Counted from the first letter of the stretch, positions 27,323-36,502 are shown. The stretch is DNA of 64,000 nt from Polyangium mundeleinium (GCF_028369105.1 NZ_JAQNDO010000001.1:3088501-3152500); one strand, 5' to 3'. Notes: generated by a model from the sequence alone, not told the origin. Program-made: numbers and translations.

Positions 27323-27500
27323 GGCCGAACAGTAGACGCGTAGGGGGGGGGCCGTGCAAGGTCGGTGAGCAGATCCCGTCACCTTTCCCGCGCAGACCCA
27401 TCCCCCCGTACCCCCTGGAAGGCCAGCAAGCCCACCAGAACCCCGAATTTGCGGCGAATGGGTGTCGGTTATGTGCTTGTGACTACGATTTTCCTGGCTT

Positions 27501-29096
27501 TCACAACCAGGTCGGACCGAGCTCGATCCCGAGCGCAGGCGCGACCGCCTCGGCCGCTCGTACACCGGACGCCTGCGACTCCTCGAAGAGCGCCATACCA
27601 GGCTGATCCGCGTGCGCCCAGGCCACGCGCTCGTCGAGCAAGACGAGCGGTTCGAAGGGCCGTTCGCCGAGAAAACCAGGGCGCGGGCGCGGCATCGCGT
27701 GGCCCCACACGCACACGTCCATGCGTGTGATCTGCTCGCGCAGCTCCGGATGTGCAGGCGCGAGATCACGCAGCACGTCGTTCGCGATCTGCTCCCACGG
27801 CGCGACGACGAGGCCTTTCCGAGCGTCCACGACGTCGGGGCCGCCGTACGCGCGGTAGTACGTGAGCACCGTGCGCGCGGAGAGCTCCGTGAGCTGATGG
27901 CGCGCATCGACGTAGCCGAGGCCCGCCGCATCGTAGAGGACGGAGTCCCACGCCATGTCGGGATCGATCGGGCGCTCGACGTGCATGTTCGCGACGACCC
28001 ACGGTGAGCTCGTGCGCACGGGCAAGCGCGCCGCAGCTGGCGGGAAGAGCCGACTCGTGACGAACGCGGGCGCCGCGACGACGACGGCCCGCGCGTGCGT
28101 GCGCCGCGGGGCGCGATCCCGCACGTCGAGCCAGCGCACTTCGACACGACCGCCTTCGCTCGTGCCGAGGCCCGTCACGAGCGCGCCGTGCGTGACCGTC
28201 GCGCGTGCTCGTTCGGAGAGCGCCTGGACCAGCTTTCCATTGCCCTCGGGCCACACGAGGAAGTGGCTGCCGTCGAGCTCGGGTGTCTTCAGCTTGCGCC
28301 CTGCGAAGTAGTGCAGCGCGGCCCAGGCCGAGACCTCCTCGGGCTCGGCGCCGAAGTCGTCGAGGCACGCGTAGCGCACGTACCAGCGCAAGAACGTCGA
28401 CGTGTAGCCTTCACGATCGAGCCACGCGCGCATGCTGATCCGATCGAGCGCGAGCGTGTCCGGATCCCGCGACGAGAACGCGAGCGGGATCTGGAAGACG
28501 GGCTTGCCGTCGGCGCCGACGCGCTCGGTGAGCTCGTCCTCGAAGCGGGAGAAGCGCTCCATCTCGGCGCGATCGTGCGCGTCGAGCTCGTCCTGCGGCA
28601 CGAGCCCTGGGTGCCATGCGCCGCGGTAGAAGATCCGCTCTTGCGGCGCGTGGCAGAGCACGCGTGGATCGAAGCGCGGGCGACCGGCCGCGTCCCATCC
28701 CTTCACCACGCCCATCTGTTCGAGCAGGCGCAGCGCGGCGCGTGCTTCCGGGTTCGGCGCGGCGAGGTAGTGCGCGCCCCACGGATGCGGCGCGGCGCCG
28801 TCGTCGCCCCACGTACTCGTGCCGCCGAGGAAAGGCTCGAGCTCGAGCACGCGCACGTCGAGCTCCGCGGGCGCGAGCCTCCACGCCGCGGAGAGGCCGG
28901 CGATGCCCGCGCCGACGATGACGACGTCTGCAAGATCCGGCGGCCCGCTCGGCGCGGGCGCGCCCCCGTCACGCACGAGGTGCCCCACGCCGTGCGAGGC
29001 GCCGATGATGCGACCTGCGATCGGCGCCTTGCCCGGGAGGATGGTGTCGACCATCCAGCCCGCCGCGACCGTCCTGAGGAAGGCCCGCCGGTCCAT
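27501..29096 (-). CDS. Tat-exported FAD-dependent amine-oxidase-like oxidoreductase
   Basis: 531 aa. MDRRAFLRTVAAGWMVDTIL is a Tat-type signal (RRAFLR). The Rossmann motif VVIVGAGIAGLSAAWRL is at ~65-80, and the C-terminal FAD segment (MALFEESQASGVRAAEAV) fits the amine-oxidase/protoporphyrinogen-oxidase family. It probably oxidises an amine or polyamine in the periplasm. Its start overlaps the stop of the membrane spermidine-synthase-like gene by one base (TGATG), so the two are translationally coupled. The pair is divergent from a DUF4178 gene, a known association of polyamine-related clusters. Confidence 0.88.
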   Translation of the reverse strand: MDRRAFLRTVAAGWMVDTILPGKAPIAGRIIGASHGVGHLVRDGGAPAPSGPPDLADVVIVGAGIAGLSAAWRLAPAELDVRVLELEPFLGGTSTWGDDGAAPHPWGAHYLAAPNPEARAALRLLEQMGVVKGWDAAGRPRFDPRVLCHAPQERIFYRGAWHPGLVPQDELDAHDRAEMERFSRFEDELTERVGADGKPVFQIPLAFSSRDPDTLALDRISMRAWLDREGYTSTFLRWYVRYACLDDFGAEPEEVSAWAALHYFAGRKLKTPELDGSHFLVWPEGNGKLVQALSERARATVTHGALVTGLGTSEGGRVEVRWLDVRDRAPRRTHARAVVVAAPAFVTSRLFPPAAARLPVRTSSPWVVANMHVERPIDPDMAWDSVLYDAAGLGYVDARHQLTELSARTVLTYYRAYGGPDVVDARKGLVVAPWEQIANDVLRDLAPAHPELREQITRMDVCVWGHAMPRPRPGFLGERPFEPLVLLDERVAWAHADQPGMALFEESQASGVRAAEAVAPALGIELGPTWL

Positions 29097-30634
29097 CAGC
29101 GCGTGAGCACGCCCCACTCGCGCGCGTAGGTCGCCACGAGCTTCTGATCGTTCAGCCGGTTCACGGGCGCCTCGACGCGGCCGATGTCGCGCGGGAAGCG
29201 GAAGAGCTCGGGCAGCCCCGACGACTCGAGCCATCGAAGCTTCGTCGGTTCGATGCGCAGCGCGCCCGGCGCCGTGAGCGCTTCGCCGCCTGCCAACACA
29301 AACCCCCAGTCGCCGAAGCTCGGCACGTACACGTGGAGCGGCGCCGTCTTCCAGCCCGCGCCTTCGAGGGTCTGCACGATGGTCCAGAACGACTCACGCG
29401 CGTACTGCGGCGAGGTCGCCTGCACGACGGCGACGCCGCGGAAGGAGAGGCGCTCGCGCAGGAGGTGGTAGAACGCGTCGGTGTAGAGCTTGCCGACGGC
29501 GTAGTTCGAGGGATCGGGGAAGTCGACGATCGCGAGGTCGAACGAGTCGCGCGAGTCTTCGAGGAACTTGTACGCGTCCTCGTTGCGCACGGTGACGCGT
29601 GGATCGTTGAGGGCTCCGCCGTTCAGCTCCAGCGCGACGGGCAACGTGCGGAACGCGTCCGTGACCGCGGCGTCGAGGTCGATGAGCACGATGCGCTCGA
29701 TCGACGGGTAACGAAGCAGCTCGCGCGCCGCGAGCCCATCACCTCCGCCGAGCACGAGCACGCTGCGCGGATCACGGCCGAGCGCGGCGACGGCGGGGTG
29801 GACGAGGACCTCGTGGTAGCGCTGTTCGTCGTCCGAGGAGAACTGAAGGTTGCCGTTGAGGAAGAGGCGCGTCGTGCGTGGCGAGCGCGTGATCACCACG
29901 CGCTGGTAGGGCGACTGCGCCGTGTAGATGATCGGCGCGCCGAAGTAGACGGTCTCGGCGCGATCGACGAACCGCGTGACGAACCCGAACACCGCGGCGA
30001 GCACGCCGAAGATGAGCAAGCACTGCGCGCGCAAGCGGATCGTGACAGCGCGATCGAGCGGGAAGAGGAACGTCGCGAGCATCGCCACGGCGGCGTTCAG
30101 GAGGCCGAAGAAGAGGCTCGTCTGGTGCACGCCGAGCTTCGGCAGGAGGAGCGACGGGAAGAGCAGGCTCGCGATCAGCGCGCCCACGTAGTCGAGCGTG
30201 AGGACCCGCGCGACGAGCTCCTTCAGGTCGACCGAGAACTGGAGCAGCCGGATGAGCAGCGGGATCTCCAGGCCCACGAGCGTGCCGATGAGCACCACGA
30301 CGCCGTAGAGCGCGAAGCGAAACGCCGCGGCCGCCGTGTAGACCTTGAAGAGCAGCGGCGCCGAGAGGCCCCCCGCGAGGGCGAGGCAAAGCTCGATCTC
30401 GACGAAGCGCTCGAGGAGGCGATCCTCGAGGAACTTCGACAGGTACGAGCCGATGCCCATCGCGAACAGGTACAGGCCGATCACCAGGCTGAACTGGGTG
30501 ACCGAGTCGCCGAGCACGTAGCTCGCCAGCGTGCCCGTCACGAGCTCATAGACGAGCCCGGAGGTCGCGATCACGGCCACCATGGCGAGGAGCGCGGGGT
30601 GGACCCAGCGGCGCGGCAACTGCGGCTCCGGCAT
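29096..30634 (-). CDS. Membrane-bound spermidine-synthase-like protein (SpeE family)
   Basis: 512 aa. Residues ~10-220 hold about seven hydrophobic helices. The rest is the aminopropyltransferase/SAM-methyltransferase fold: LVLGGGDGLAARELLRY (nucleotide loop), IVLIDLDAAV, NEDAYKFLED, and DFPDPSNYAVGKLYTDAFY, the active-site D-x-P-D-P segment. GAAGG stands 7 nt before the ATG at 30634; a longer start to 30718 lacks this. It should make or modify a polyamine-like product at the membrane for the coupled oxidase. Classic cytoplasmic SpeE lacks the membrane half, and no SpeD decarboxylase gene is nearby in the window. Confidence 0.9.
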   Translation of the reverse strand: MPEPQLPRRWVHPALLAMVAVIATSGLVYELVTGTLASYVLGDSVTQFSLVIGLYLFAMGIGSYLSKFLEDRLLERFVEIELCLALAGGLSAPLLFKVYTAAAAFRFALYGVVVLIGTLVGLEIPLLIRLLQFSVDLKELVARVLTLDYVGALIASLLFPSLLLPKLGVHQTSLFFGLLNAAVAMLATFLFPLDRAVTIRLRAQCLLIFGVLAAVFGFVTRFVDRAETVYFGAPIIYTAQSPYQRVVITRSPRTTRLFLNGNLQFSSDDEQRYHEVLVHPAVAALGRDPRSVLVLGGGDGLAARELLRYPSIERIVLIDLDAAVTDAFRTLPVALELNGGALNDPRVTVRNEDAYKFLEDSRDSFDLAIVDFPDPSNYAVGKLYTDAFYHLLRERLSFRGVAVVQATSPQYARESFWTIVQTLEGAGWKTAPLHVYVPSFGDWGFVLAGGEALTAPGALRIEPTKLRWLESSGLPELFRFPRDIGRVEAPVNRLNDQKLVATYAREWGVLTR

Positions 30635-30750
30635 GCCGCGCCTTCCTAGCACCGGGTCGGCGCGGCCGGTGAGCACGATCCGAGACGTACACGTCGGAGC
30701 CGTCCGACGAGAGGACACGCCCGCGACGAAAATCGGCTACCATCCGAGGC

Positions 30751-32223
30751 GTGACTAGCCCGTTCGACCGCCAGGCGGCGTGTCCGTCGTGCGGGGCACC
30801 CATCACGTTCCGCTTCGCCGGCGCCGCAGCGCAGGTCTGCAAGCACTGCAATTTCGTCGTCGCACGCACGGACCGGAACCTCGTCGCCGTCGGCCGGATG
30901 GCAGACCTCGTCGACATCCCGTCACCCCTGCAGCTCGGCGGGACAGGCCGCTGGAGCGGCGGCGAGCCGTTCATGGTCGACGGTCGCGTGCAGCTCGATC
31001 GCGCGAGCGCGCCCGGCGCGCCGTGGCAGGAGTTTTTCATCACGTTCCCGACGAGCGGGAAGTGGTGCTGGGTCGCAAGCGCACAAGGGCGCTGGTACTC
31101 GACGAGCGAGGTCCCGCTCCCGCCGGAGCTCCCGCCGATCCACGCGCTCCGCGCAGGCCAGCAAATCAGCCTCGGCACCTACGGCGTCTGGACCGTCGCA
31201 GAGGTCGGGCAGCGTCGCGTGATCGCGGGCGAAGGCGAGATGCCCGCCGTCGCGTCGCCCGGCGTGCCCACAGGCTACGCAGACATCGCCGCGCCCAACG
31301 GCGCGTTCGGCACGATCGACTACGGCGACGGGCGCATCCCCCCGAAGCTCTACCTCGGCCGGCAGATCGATCCCGCCGTGATGGTGCTCGACTCGGGCGC
31401 GCCGGTCGAAGCAGCCAAGGCCGAGGTCACGAGCGTCGCCTGCCCGAACTGCGGCGGCAACCTGCCGCTCGTCACCCCAGGACAAACCGAGCGTGTCGTC
31501 TGCCGTTACTGCGGCATGGCGAGCGACCTGAACCAGGGTGCGCTACGCGCGCTCGGCCCTGCGCCAAAGCCGCCCATCGAGCCGTTCATCCCGCTCGGCG
31601 CCGAAGGCAACCTGCGCGGCAACCGGGTCATCTGCATCGGCTTCACGATCCGCGGCTGCACCGTGGAGGGCGAGCGCTACCGATGGCGCGAGTACCTGCT
31701 CTATGCAGGCCCGCGCATCGGTTACCTGTGGCTGATGGAGGAGGACGGCGCGTGGTGGCTCGTGACGCCCATCCCACCCGGCGAAGTCAGCGTCTCCGGC
31801 GGCGCCGCGATGTTCCGCAGCCAGCACTACAACTGGAAGCAGAGCGTCCGCGCCGAGACGGAGTACGTGGTCGGCGAGTTCTACTGGAAGGTCGAGATCG
31901 GCGAAGCCGTCCAGGCCACGGAATACGAAGGCCCCGGCGGCAAGGTCAGCGTCGAGCAAACAGCAAAAGAGGTGAACTACTCGCTCTGCGAGCGTCTCTC
32001 CTCCGGCGACATCGGCGCCGCCTTCGGCATCAAGCCACCCGCAGGCTCCCTGCTCGCATCAGGCGAAGGCGGCAGCGGCTGCACAAGCAGCGGATGCGGC
32101 ACGATGCTCATCATCGGCGTCATCGTCCTCTTCGTCCTGCTCATCGTCTTCAGCGACTGCGGCAGCAGCGGCGGAGGCGGCGGCGTCTTCATCGGCGGCC
32201 CCAGCTTCGGCGGCGGCAAGTAG
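30751..32223 (+). CDS. DUF4178 protein with two zinc ribbons and C-terminal membrane helix
   Basis: 490 aa, GTG start. Two zinc ribbons (CPSCGAP...CKHCN at ~9-30, CPNCGGN...CRYCG at ~231-255) each precede a DUF4178 copy. The domain motif WYSTSEVPLPPELPPIHALRAGQQ belongs to the first copy and WREYLLYAGPRIGYLWLMEEDGAWWLV to the second. The C-terminus has a transmembrane helix (MLIIGVIVLFVLLIVFSDC) and a Gly-rich tail. The family occurs with membrane SpeE and amine oxidases, as here; its function is not settled. The start is 116 nt from the divergent SpeE-like gene. Confidence 0.85.
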   Translation: MTSPFDRQAACPSCGAPITFRFAGAAAQVCKHCNFVVARTDRNLVAVGRMADLVDIPSPLQLGGTGRWSGGEPFMVDGRVQLDRASAPGAPWQEFFITFPTSGKWCWVASAQGRWYSTSEVPLPPELPPIHALRAGQQISLGTYGVWTVAEVGQRRVIAGEGEMPAVASPGVPTGYADIAAPNGAFGTIDYGDGRIPPKLYLGRQIDPAVMVLDSGAPVEAAKAEVTSVACPNCGGNLPLVTPGQTERVVCRYCGMASDLNQGALRALGPAPKPPIEPFIPLGAEGNLRGNRVICIGFTIRGCTVEGERYRWREYLLYAGPRIGYLWLMEEDGAWWLVTPIPPGEVSVSGGAAMFRSQHYNWKQSVRAETEYVVGEFYWKVEIGEAVQATEYEGPGGKVSVEQTAKEVNYSLCERLSSGDIGAAFGIKPPAGSLLASGEGGSGCTSSGCGTMLIIGVIVLFVLLIVFSDCGSSGGGGGVFIGGPSFGGGK

Positions 32224-32261
32224 CAGCCTCGCAAGGCGTTGCCTGTCGCCTCGCAGGGCGT

Positions 32262-32369
32262 TGCGCCGGGGCGCTGCCCCGGGCCCCGCGGGGGCTGTTC
32301 GCCCCTCGACCCGAACCAGGCACGGCCTGGACCGGGGGTGGAAGAACTGCGCGGTGCGCAGTTCTTCCA
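32262..32369 (-). repeat. Multi-hairpin repeat, family A copy 1
   Basis: Read on the minus strand it consists of four stem-loops: TGGAAGAACTGCGC/GCGCAGTTCTTCCA (32339-32369), CCAGGC/GCCTGG, GGGGC/GCCCC with loop GAACA, and CCGGGGC/GCCCCGG with loop AGC. Each stem differs from copy 2 by paired changes. Confidence 0.75.
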
Positions 32370-32489
32370 ACGGGCCGGTGGCAAGACCATGCACGTGCGT
32401 CTCAAGTCGGCGACGGGCACGTTGCCGGTTGAAACGTCAGCGCTGCGGTCTTGGTTGGCAGGATCGTTGCCGGTCGTGTCAGCGGCTGT

Positions 32490-32596
32490 TCGATGAACTG
32501 CGCGGAGCGCAGTTCATCGACCCCGAGTCCAGCGCTTGCGCTGGTCCGGGTCCAGGGGCGGACAGCCCCGGTGGGGCCTGGGGCAAAGCCCCAGCG
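32490..32596 (+). repeat. Multi-hairpin repeat, family A copy 2
   Basis: Same four stem-loops in plus orientation: TCGATGAACTGCGC/GCGCAGTTCATCGA (32490-32520), CCAGCGC/GCGCTGG, GGGGC/GCCCC with loop GGACA, and CTGGGGC/GCCCCAG with loop AAA. A decayed relative of the last two stems is at 45260-45290. Confidence 0.75.
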
Positions 32597-32611
32597 CGGC
32601 GCCTTCGCGCG

Positions 32612-33913
32612 TCACCCGCGGCCGATGCCGGTGTACCAGAAGCCGAGTGCGCGTAGATCTTCGGGGTCCCAGATGTTGCGACCGTCGAAGAGGGACGGCG
32701 TGCGCATCAGCCGCTTGATGCGGTGGAAATCGGGGCGGCGATACTCGTGCCATTCGGTGACGAGTGCGAGGGCGTCGGCGCCCTCGGCTGCGGCGTACAT
32801 CGTGTCCACGTAGGTCACGCGATCGCCGAAGAGGGGGCGGACGTTCTCGATGGCTTGCGGATCGTGTGCGCGCACCGTTGCGCCTGCTTCGAGCAGGTCC
32901 TCGATCAACGTGAGCGCGGGGGACTCGCGGATGTCGTCGGTCTGCGGCTTGAATGCGAGGCCCCAGACGCCTACGACGCGCCCGGCGAGTGCGCCGTCGA
33001 AGTGTTGCTTCACCTTCGAGCCGAGCACGTGCTTTTGCCGCTTGTTCACCTCCTCGACGGCGCGCACGACCTCGAGGTCGTGGCCCATCGCGCGCGCTGT
33101 GTGGATCAGCGCGGAGATGTCCTTCGGGAAACATGAGCCGCCGAAGCCTGGGCCGGGGAAGAGGAACTTGGGCCCGATGCGCGGGTCGGCGCCTACGGCT
33201 TTGCGCACGCGATCGATGTCTGCGCCGAGCTTCTCTGCGAGCAGGGCGAGATCGTTCATGAACGAGATGCGCGTCGCGAGCAGCGCGTTCGAGGCGTACT
33301 TCGTGAGCTCGGCCGAGCGCGCGCCCATCGCGTGGATGCGATCGCTCGTGCGCACGAACGGATCGTAGAGGCTCCGCAGCACCTCGAGTGCGCGCGTGTT
33401 GTTTGAGCCGATGACCACGCGATCGGGCTTCATGAAGTCGTTGATTGCGTCGCCTTCCTTGAGGAACTCGGGGTTCGACGCGACGCCGAAGGGGTGCGTC
33501 GTGTGGCGGGCGATGATGGCCTCGACCTGATCGGCCGTGCCGACGGGCACGGTGCTCTTCGTGGCGACGACCTTGAAGCCGTTCATGTTCTTGCCGATGG
33601 TCTCGGCCACGGCGTAGACGGCCGAGAGATCTGCGGATCCGTCGGCTGCGGAGGGCGTGCCGACGGCGATGAACACGACCTCGGCGTTTTGGATGGCGCC
33701 TGCCACGTCCGTCGAGAACGACAGGCGCCCGGCCTTCGTGTTTTTTGCGATGAGTGTGTCGAGGCCCGGCTCGTAGATGGGCACCTCGCCGCGCAAGAGG
33801 CGCGCGATTTTGCCCTCGTCGACGTCGACGCAGGCGACGTCGTTGCCGAAATCTGCGAACCCGGCGCCGGCCACGAGGCCGACGTAACCCGTACCAATCA
33901 CCGCCAGTTGCAT
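32612..33913 (-). CDS. UDP-glucose 6-dehydrogenase family protein
   Basis: 433 aa. The N-terminal Rossmann motif VIGTGYVGLVAGAGFA is followed by STVPVGTADQVE, a middle-domain FPGPGFGGSCFPKDI with the catalytic Cys and Lys region, and VWGLAFKPQTDDIRESPAL. The enzyme oxidises UDP-glucose (or GDP-mannose) to the uronate with two NAD+, for capsule or lipopolysaccharide. The ATG at 33913 is preferred to a GTG nine bases upstream because it is ATG and sits directly before the Rossmann strand. The mannose versus glucose form cannot be told apart here. Monocistronic. Confidence 0.92.
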   Translation of the reverse strand: MQLAVIGTGYVGLVAGAGFADFGNDVACVDVDEGKIARLLRGEVPIYEPGLDTLIAKNTKAGRLSFSTDVAGAIQNAEVVFIAVGTPSAADGSADLSAVYAVAETIGKNMNGFKVVATKSTVPVGTADQVEAIIARHTTHPFGVASNPEFLKEGDAINDFMKPDRVVIGSNNTRALEVLRSLYDPFVRTSDRIHAMGARSAELTKYASNALLATRISFMNDLALLAEKLGADIDRVRKAVGADPRIGPKFLFPGPGFGGSCFPKDISALIHTARAMGHDLEVVRAVEEVNKRQKHVLGSKVKQHFDGALAGRVVGVWGLAFKPQTDDIRESPALTLIEDLLEAGATVRAHDPQAIENVRPLFGDRVTYVDTMYAAAEGADALALVTEWHEYRRPDFHRIKRLMRTPSLFDGRNIWDPEDLRALGFWYTGIGRG

Positions 33914-33971
33914 GGGGCGCACCCTATCATTTCGTGGGCGCTCGTGTGTACGTGGCGCGCCCCACGCGCCG

Positions 33972-34487
33972 TCAGGGAATCACGATCTCGGAGGCGCGCC
34001 CCTCGCATCCGCGCAGCACGAAGCCGAAGCGGTCGCCCGAGCCTGCGCGCTTCTCCAGCGTCCTGCACGTCGTGCGTGTCACGCCTGGGGATCCGAAGCG
34101 ATCGCGGCTGTCCTCGGTCACGTCGACGACGGGACCGGGACGCACGCGGAGCAGGTACGAGATCGGATCGCCCTCGACGGTGTGCATCGTGATCTTGAGA
34201 CCTGCGGCGCTCCCGTTCAGCCACGCGTCCCATAGGCACGCACGTGCTGCGGCGTCGTAGCCCGTGCCGTGCACGTTGGTCTCGCGACCGCACGACGACG
34301 CGCCGTTCTCTTCCGAAGGCATGACACCCGGCTCCACGACGGAGGTCGATCGCGTGTCGCCTTCGGCGGGGGTCCTCGCTCCGGAACAGCCGGAACAGCC
34401 GGACAGGGCGAGCGAGAGACACGCCAGGAGGTGTCCAAGACGGCGAGCGGAATCGTGCGAACTCAAAAGGGATTTGAAGCGATGCAT
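33972..34487 (-). CDS. Unknown lipoprotein
   Basis: 171 aa. The N-terminus MHRFKSLLSSHDSARRLGHLLACLSLALSGC is a long signal peptide with lipobox LSGC. The mature protein is ~140 residues, with Cys at CGRETN, ACLW, TTCRTLE and GCEGRA that could form two disulfides, and no domain I recognise. It is divergent from the acetyltransferase gene, 78 nt apart. Confidence 0.7.
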   Translation of the reverse strand: MHRFKSLLSSHDSARRLGHLLACLSLALSGCSGCSGARTPAEGDTRSTSVVEPGVMPSEENGASSCGRETNVHGTGYDAAARACLWDAWLNGSAAGLKITMHTVEGDPISYLLRVRPGPVVDVTEDSRDRFGSPGVTRTTCRTLEKRAGSGDRFGFVLRGCEGRASEIVIP

Positions 34488-34565
34488 GATCGGCCAGGGT
34501 ACGGCGCGCTCGGCCGTCGGCAACCACGCGCGACACGAAGATGGAAGCGTCGTTCGGCACGGACG

Positions 34566-35213
34566 ATGGCGCTGTATGCTGAGGGCGTGCGTTACGACCG
34601 GGAGTATCACGAGACGCGGGAGCTCGCGGACGGCCGCGTCGTACGGCTGCGATGCATCCGGTCGGAGGATCGCGATGCGCTCGTGCGTGCGTTTGGAAAA
34701 CTCTCGCGCGAGTCGCGCTACCGCCGCTTCCTCTCCGACGTGCCGTTCCTGAGCCCGTCGATGGCGCGGTACCTGACGGAGGTCGACGGCAAGGATCACG
34801 TGGCCATCGTGGCGATGACGGACTCGCACGATTTGAAGGAAGAAGAGGGCGTCGGCGTCGCGCGCTTCTTGCGCCTGCCCGACGCGCCGCACATCGCCGA
34901 GGCGGCGGTGACGGTGATCGACGCGTACCAGGGCAAGGGCCTCGGCCGCGTCTTGCTCGAAGCGCTCACGCACGCGGCGCGCGAGCGTGGCATCTTGATC
35001 TTCCGCTCGGCGGTGCTCGTCTCGAACGCGCCGATGCGGCGGATCCTCGACGAAGCAGGAGGCGTCGTGCACCACGACGAGGGCGACACGCTCGTGGTCG
35101 ACGTGCCGATCGGCGAGCCGCGCTTGCACTGGTCGGACCTCCCGATCTTCCGCGTGCTGCGCGCCGCTGCGGGGTTCGGGGCGAAGGGCGCCGCAGGCGA
35201 CCCGGAGCCCTGA
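34566..35213 (+). CDS. GNAT-family N-acetyltransferase
   Basis: 215 aa. The acetyl-CoA motif is VTVIDAYQGKGLGRVLLEALTHAARERG (Q-G-K-G-L-G), with the preceding beta strand VGVARFLRL. The N-terminal RELADGRVVRLRCIRSEDRDALVRAFGKLS and RYRRF are as in the GNAT domains fused to acyl-CoA synthetases (lysine acetyltransferases). This suggests a protein or metabolite acetyltransferase; the opposing sirtuin at 2.2-3.0 kb is not adjacent. ATG at 34566. Confidence 0.9.
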   Translation: MALYAEGVRYDREYHETRELADGRVVRLRCIRSEDRDALVRAFGKLSRESRYRRFLSDVPFLSPSMARYLTEVDGKDHVAIVAMTDSHDLKEEEGVGVARFLRLPDAPHIAEAAVTVIDAYQGKGLGRVLLEALTHAARERGILIFRSAVLVSNAPMRRILDEAGGVVHHDEGDTLVVDVPIGEPRLHWSDLPIFRVLRAAAGFGAKGAAGDPEP

Positions 35214-35260
35214 GCGTCGACCGAAGCCACACGTGCGGCGTTCCTCGGGGACGCGGACGA

Positions 35261-35998
35261 TCAACGCGCCGACGACGTGAGCTCTGCGCGGTAAGGATCG
35301 AGCACGCTGCGGATGGCCTCCTCGGTGGCGCGTCGGACGCGCTCGACGTCGCCTTCGCTCCGCGGATCGCCGGACGTGTCGATGGGCGGGAGCAGGTGGT
35401 AATCGAGCGGCACGCGGCGCGGGCGCAGGCCGCTCGGCAGCGGGATGTCGTACCGCGATGAGCCGCCGATCCAGCGACCGAGGAAGTGCTCGCGTCGATC
35501 GAGGCGGTAGAGCTCGTCGACGCCCGTGGCAGCGACCGGCACGATCGGGACATGCGCGCGCATGGCCACGCGCGCGAAGCCGGCGCGCCCTTGCCAGCGC
35601 AGCGTGTACGCGTCGCTCGAGAGCTTGAACGAGTCGTCGACGCCGCCCGGATACACGACGACGACCTCGCCGGCTTCGAGGAGAAAGGCGGCGTCGTCGG
35701 GCGTGCCTGGGATCGCGCCCATGCTGCGGAGCAGCTCGCGGAGGCCGGGGATGCGGAAGAGGTTTCGCTCCGCGAGGAAGCGCGGGAGCCTGCCCGTCTG
35801 GAGGAGCAGGAGCGCGGCGAGCGCGAAGGCGTCGATGCCCATGAAGGCGTGGTTGCCGACGAGCAGCACGCCGCCTTTGCGGGGCACGTGCTCGTCGCCG
35901 TGCAGCGTGGCGTGGAGCTGTTCGGCGAGGCTCTGCGCGAAGCGGCGGCCGGACTCGGTCTGCGCGAGCAGCCAGCCTGTAGGAGCGAGCGGGACCAT
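35261..35998 (-). CDS. Lysophospholipid acyltransferase-like protein (PlsC/LPLAT fold)
   Basis: 245 aa. The acyltransferase motif I is NHAFMGID (H-x4-D), motif III is VVVYPGGVDD (the usual P-E-G replaced by P-G-G), and VPIVPVAATGVDEL resembles motif IV. Acyltransfer from acyl-CoA or ACP to a lysolipid or alcohol is likely. Diacylglycerol acyltransferase-like proteins have the same PGG and H-x4-D, so a storage-lipid role is possible. Short, with no clear membrane helix. The ATG is at 35998. Confidence 0.82.
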   Translation of the reverse strand: MVPLAPTGWLLAQTESGRRFAQSLAEQLHATLHGDEHVPRKGGVLLVGNHAFMGIDAFALAALLLLQTGRLPRFLAERNLFRIPGLRELLRSMGAIPGTPDDAAFLLEAGEVVVVYPGGVDDSFKLSSDAYTLRWQGRAGFARVAMRAHVPIVPVAATGVDELYRLDRREHFLGRWIGGSSRYDIPLPSGLRPRRVPLDYHLLPPIDTSGDPRSEGDVERVRRATEEAIRSVLDPYRAELTSSAR

Positions 35999-36095
35999 GG
36001 CGAGCTCCTAACGTCGGACAGGCCCGCCGTCCCGTAAAGCGTCACGCACGCGCCGCGGCTTTCTCCCGAGGCGGGATTCTGCGATACGAGGGGAC

Positions 36096-36482
36096 ATGCG
36101 AAACGTCACGGTGAAGACGGGCGAGGGGAAGTTCGGGCAATCGATCCACGTAGGACCCCACGAGCTCACGGGCGACGAACTGCCGGAGGTGGGCGGCGAC
36201 GATCGAGGGCCCGATCCGTTCGAGCTCGTGCTCGCCGGCCTCGGCACGTGCACGTCGATGACGATCAAGGTCTACGCTGATCGCAAGGCGTGGCCGCTCG
36301 CGTCGGTGGAGGTGGAGGTCTCCGGCGAGAAACGGGATGGCTCGTTTCTCGCGAAGAGGTCGATCCGGCTCGTGGGAGACCTGACGGACGAGCAACGCAC
36401 GCGGCTGCTCGACATCGCGAACAAGTGCCCGGTGCACAAGATGCTGACGGGGAAGATCGAGATCGAAAGCTCGCTGGTCTGA
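36096..36482 (+). CDS. OsmC-family peroxiredoxin-like protein
   Basis: 128 aa, the usual length. The redox Cys are in LGTCTSMTIKVYAD (C52 region) and ANKCPVHKMLTG (C-P-V-H-K, near the end), the hallmark of OsmC/YhfA proteins. It reduces organic hydroperoxides. The HEPN-like gene begins 20 nt after its stop in the same direction, so read-through is possible. Confidence 0.93.
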   Translation: MRNVTVKTGEGKFGQSIHVGPHELTGDELPEVGGDDRGPDPFELVLAGLGTCTSMTIKVYADRKAWPLASVEVEVSGEKRDGSFLAKRSIRLVGDLTDEQRTRLLDIANKCPVHKMLTGKIEIESSLV

Positions 36483-36502
36483 GGTGGGTTGAGGAGTTCG
36501 AG

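Larger units (their letters stand above)
32224..32611. other. 388-bp intergenic region with two inverted multi-hairpin repeats
   Basis: No gene. It carries family A repeats facing each other (listed separately) with a ~120-bp spacer of no visible function. It separates the DUF4178 gene (plus) from the UDP-glucose dehydrogenase gene (minus), so it includes the 3' ends of both. Confidence 0.7.
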
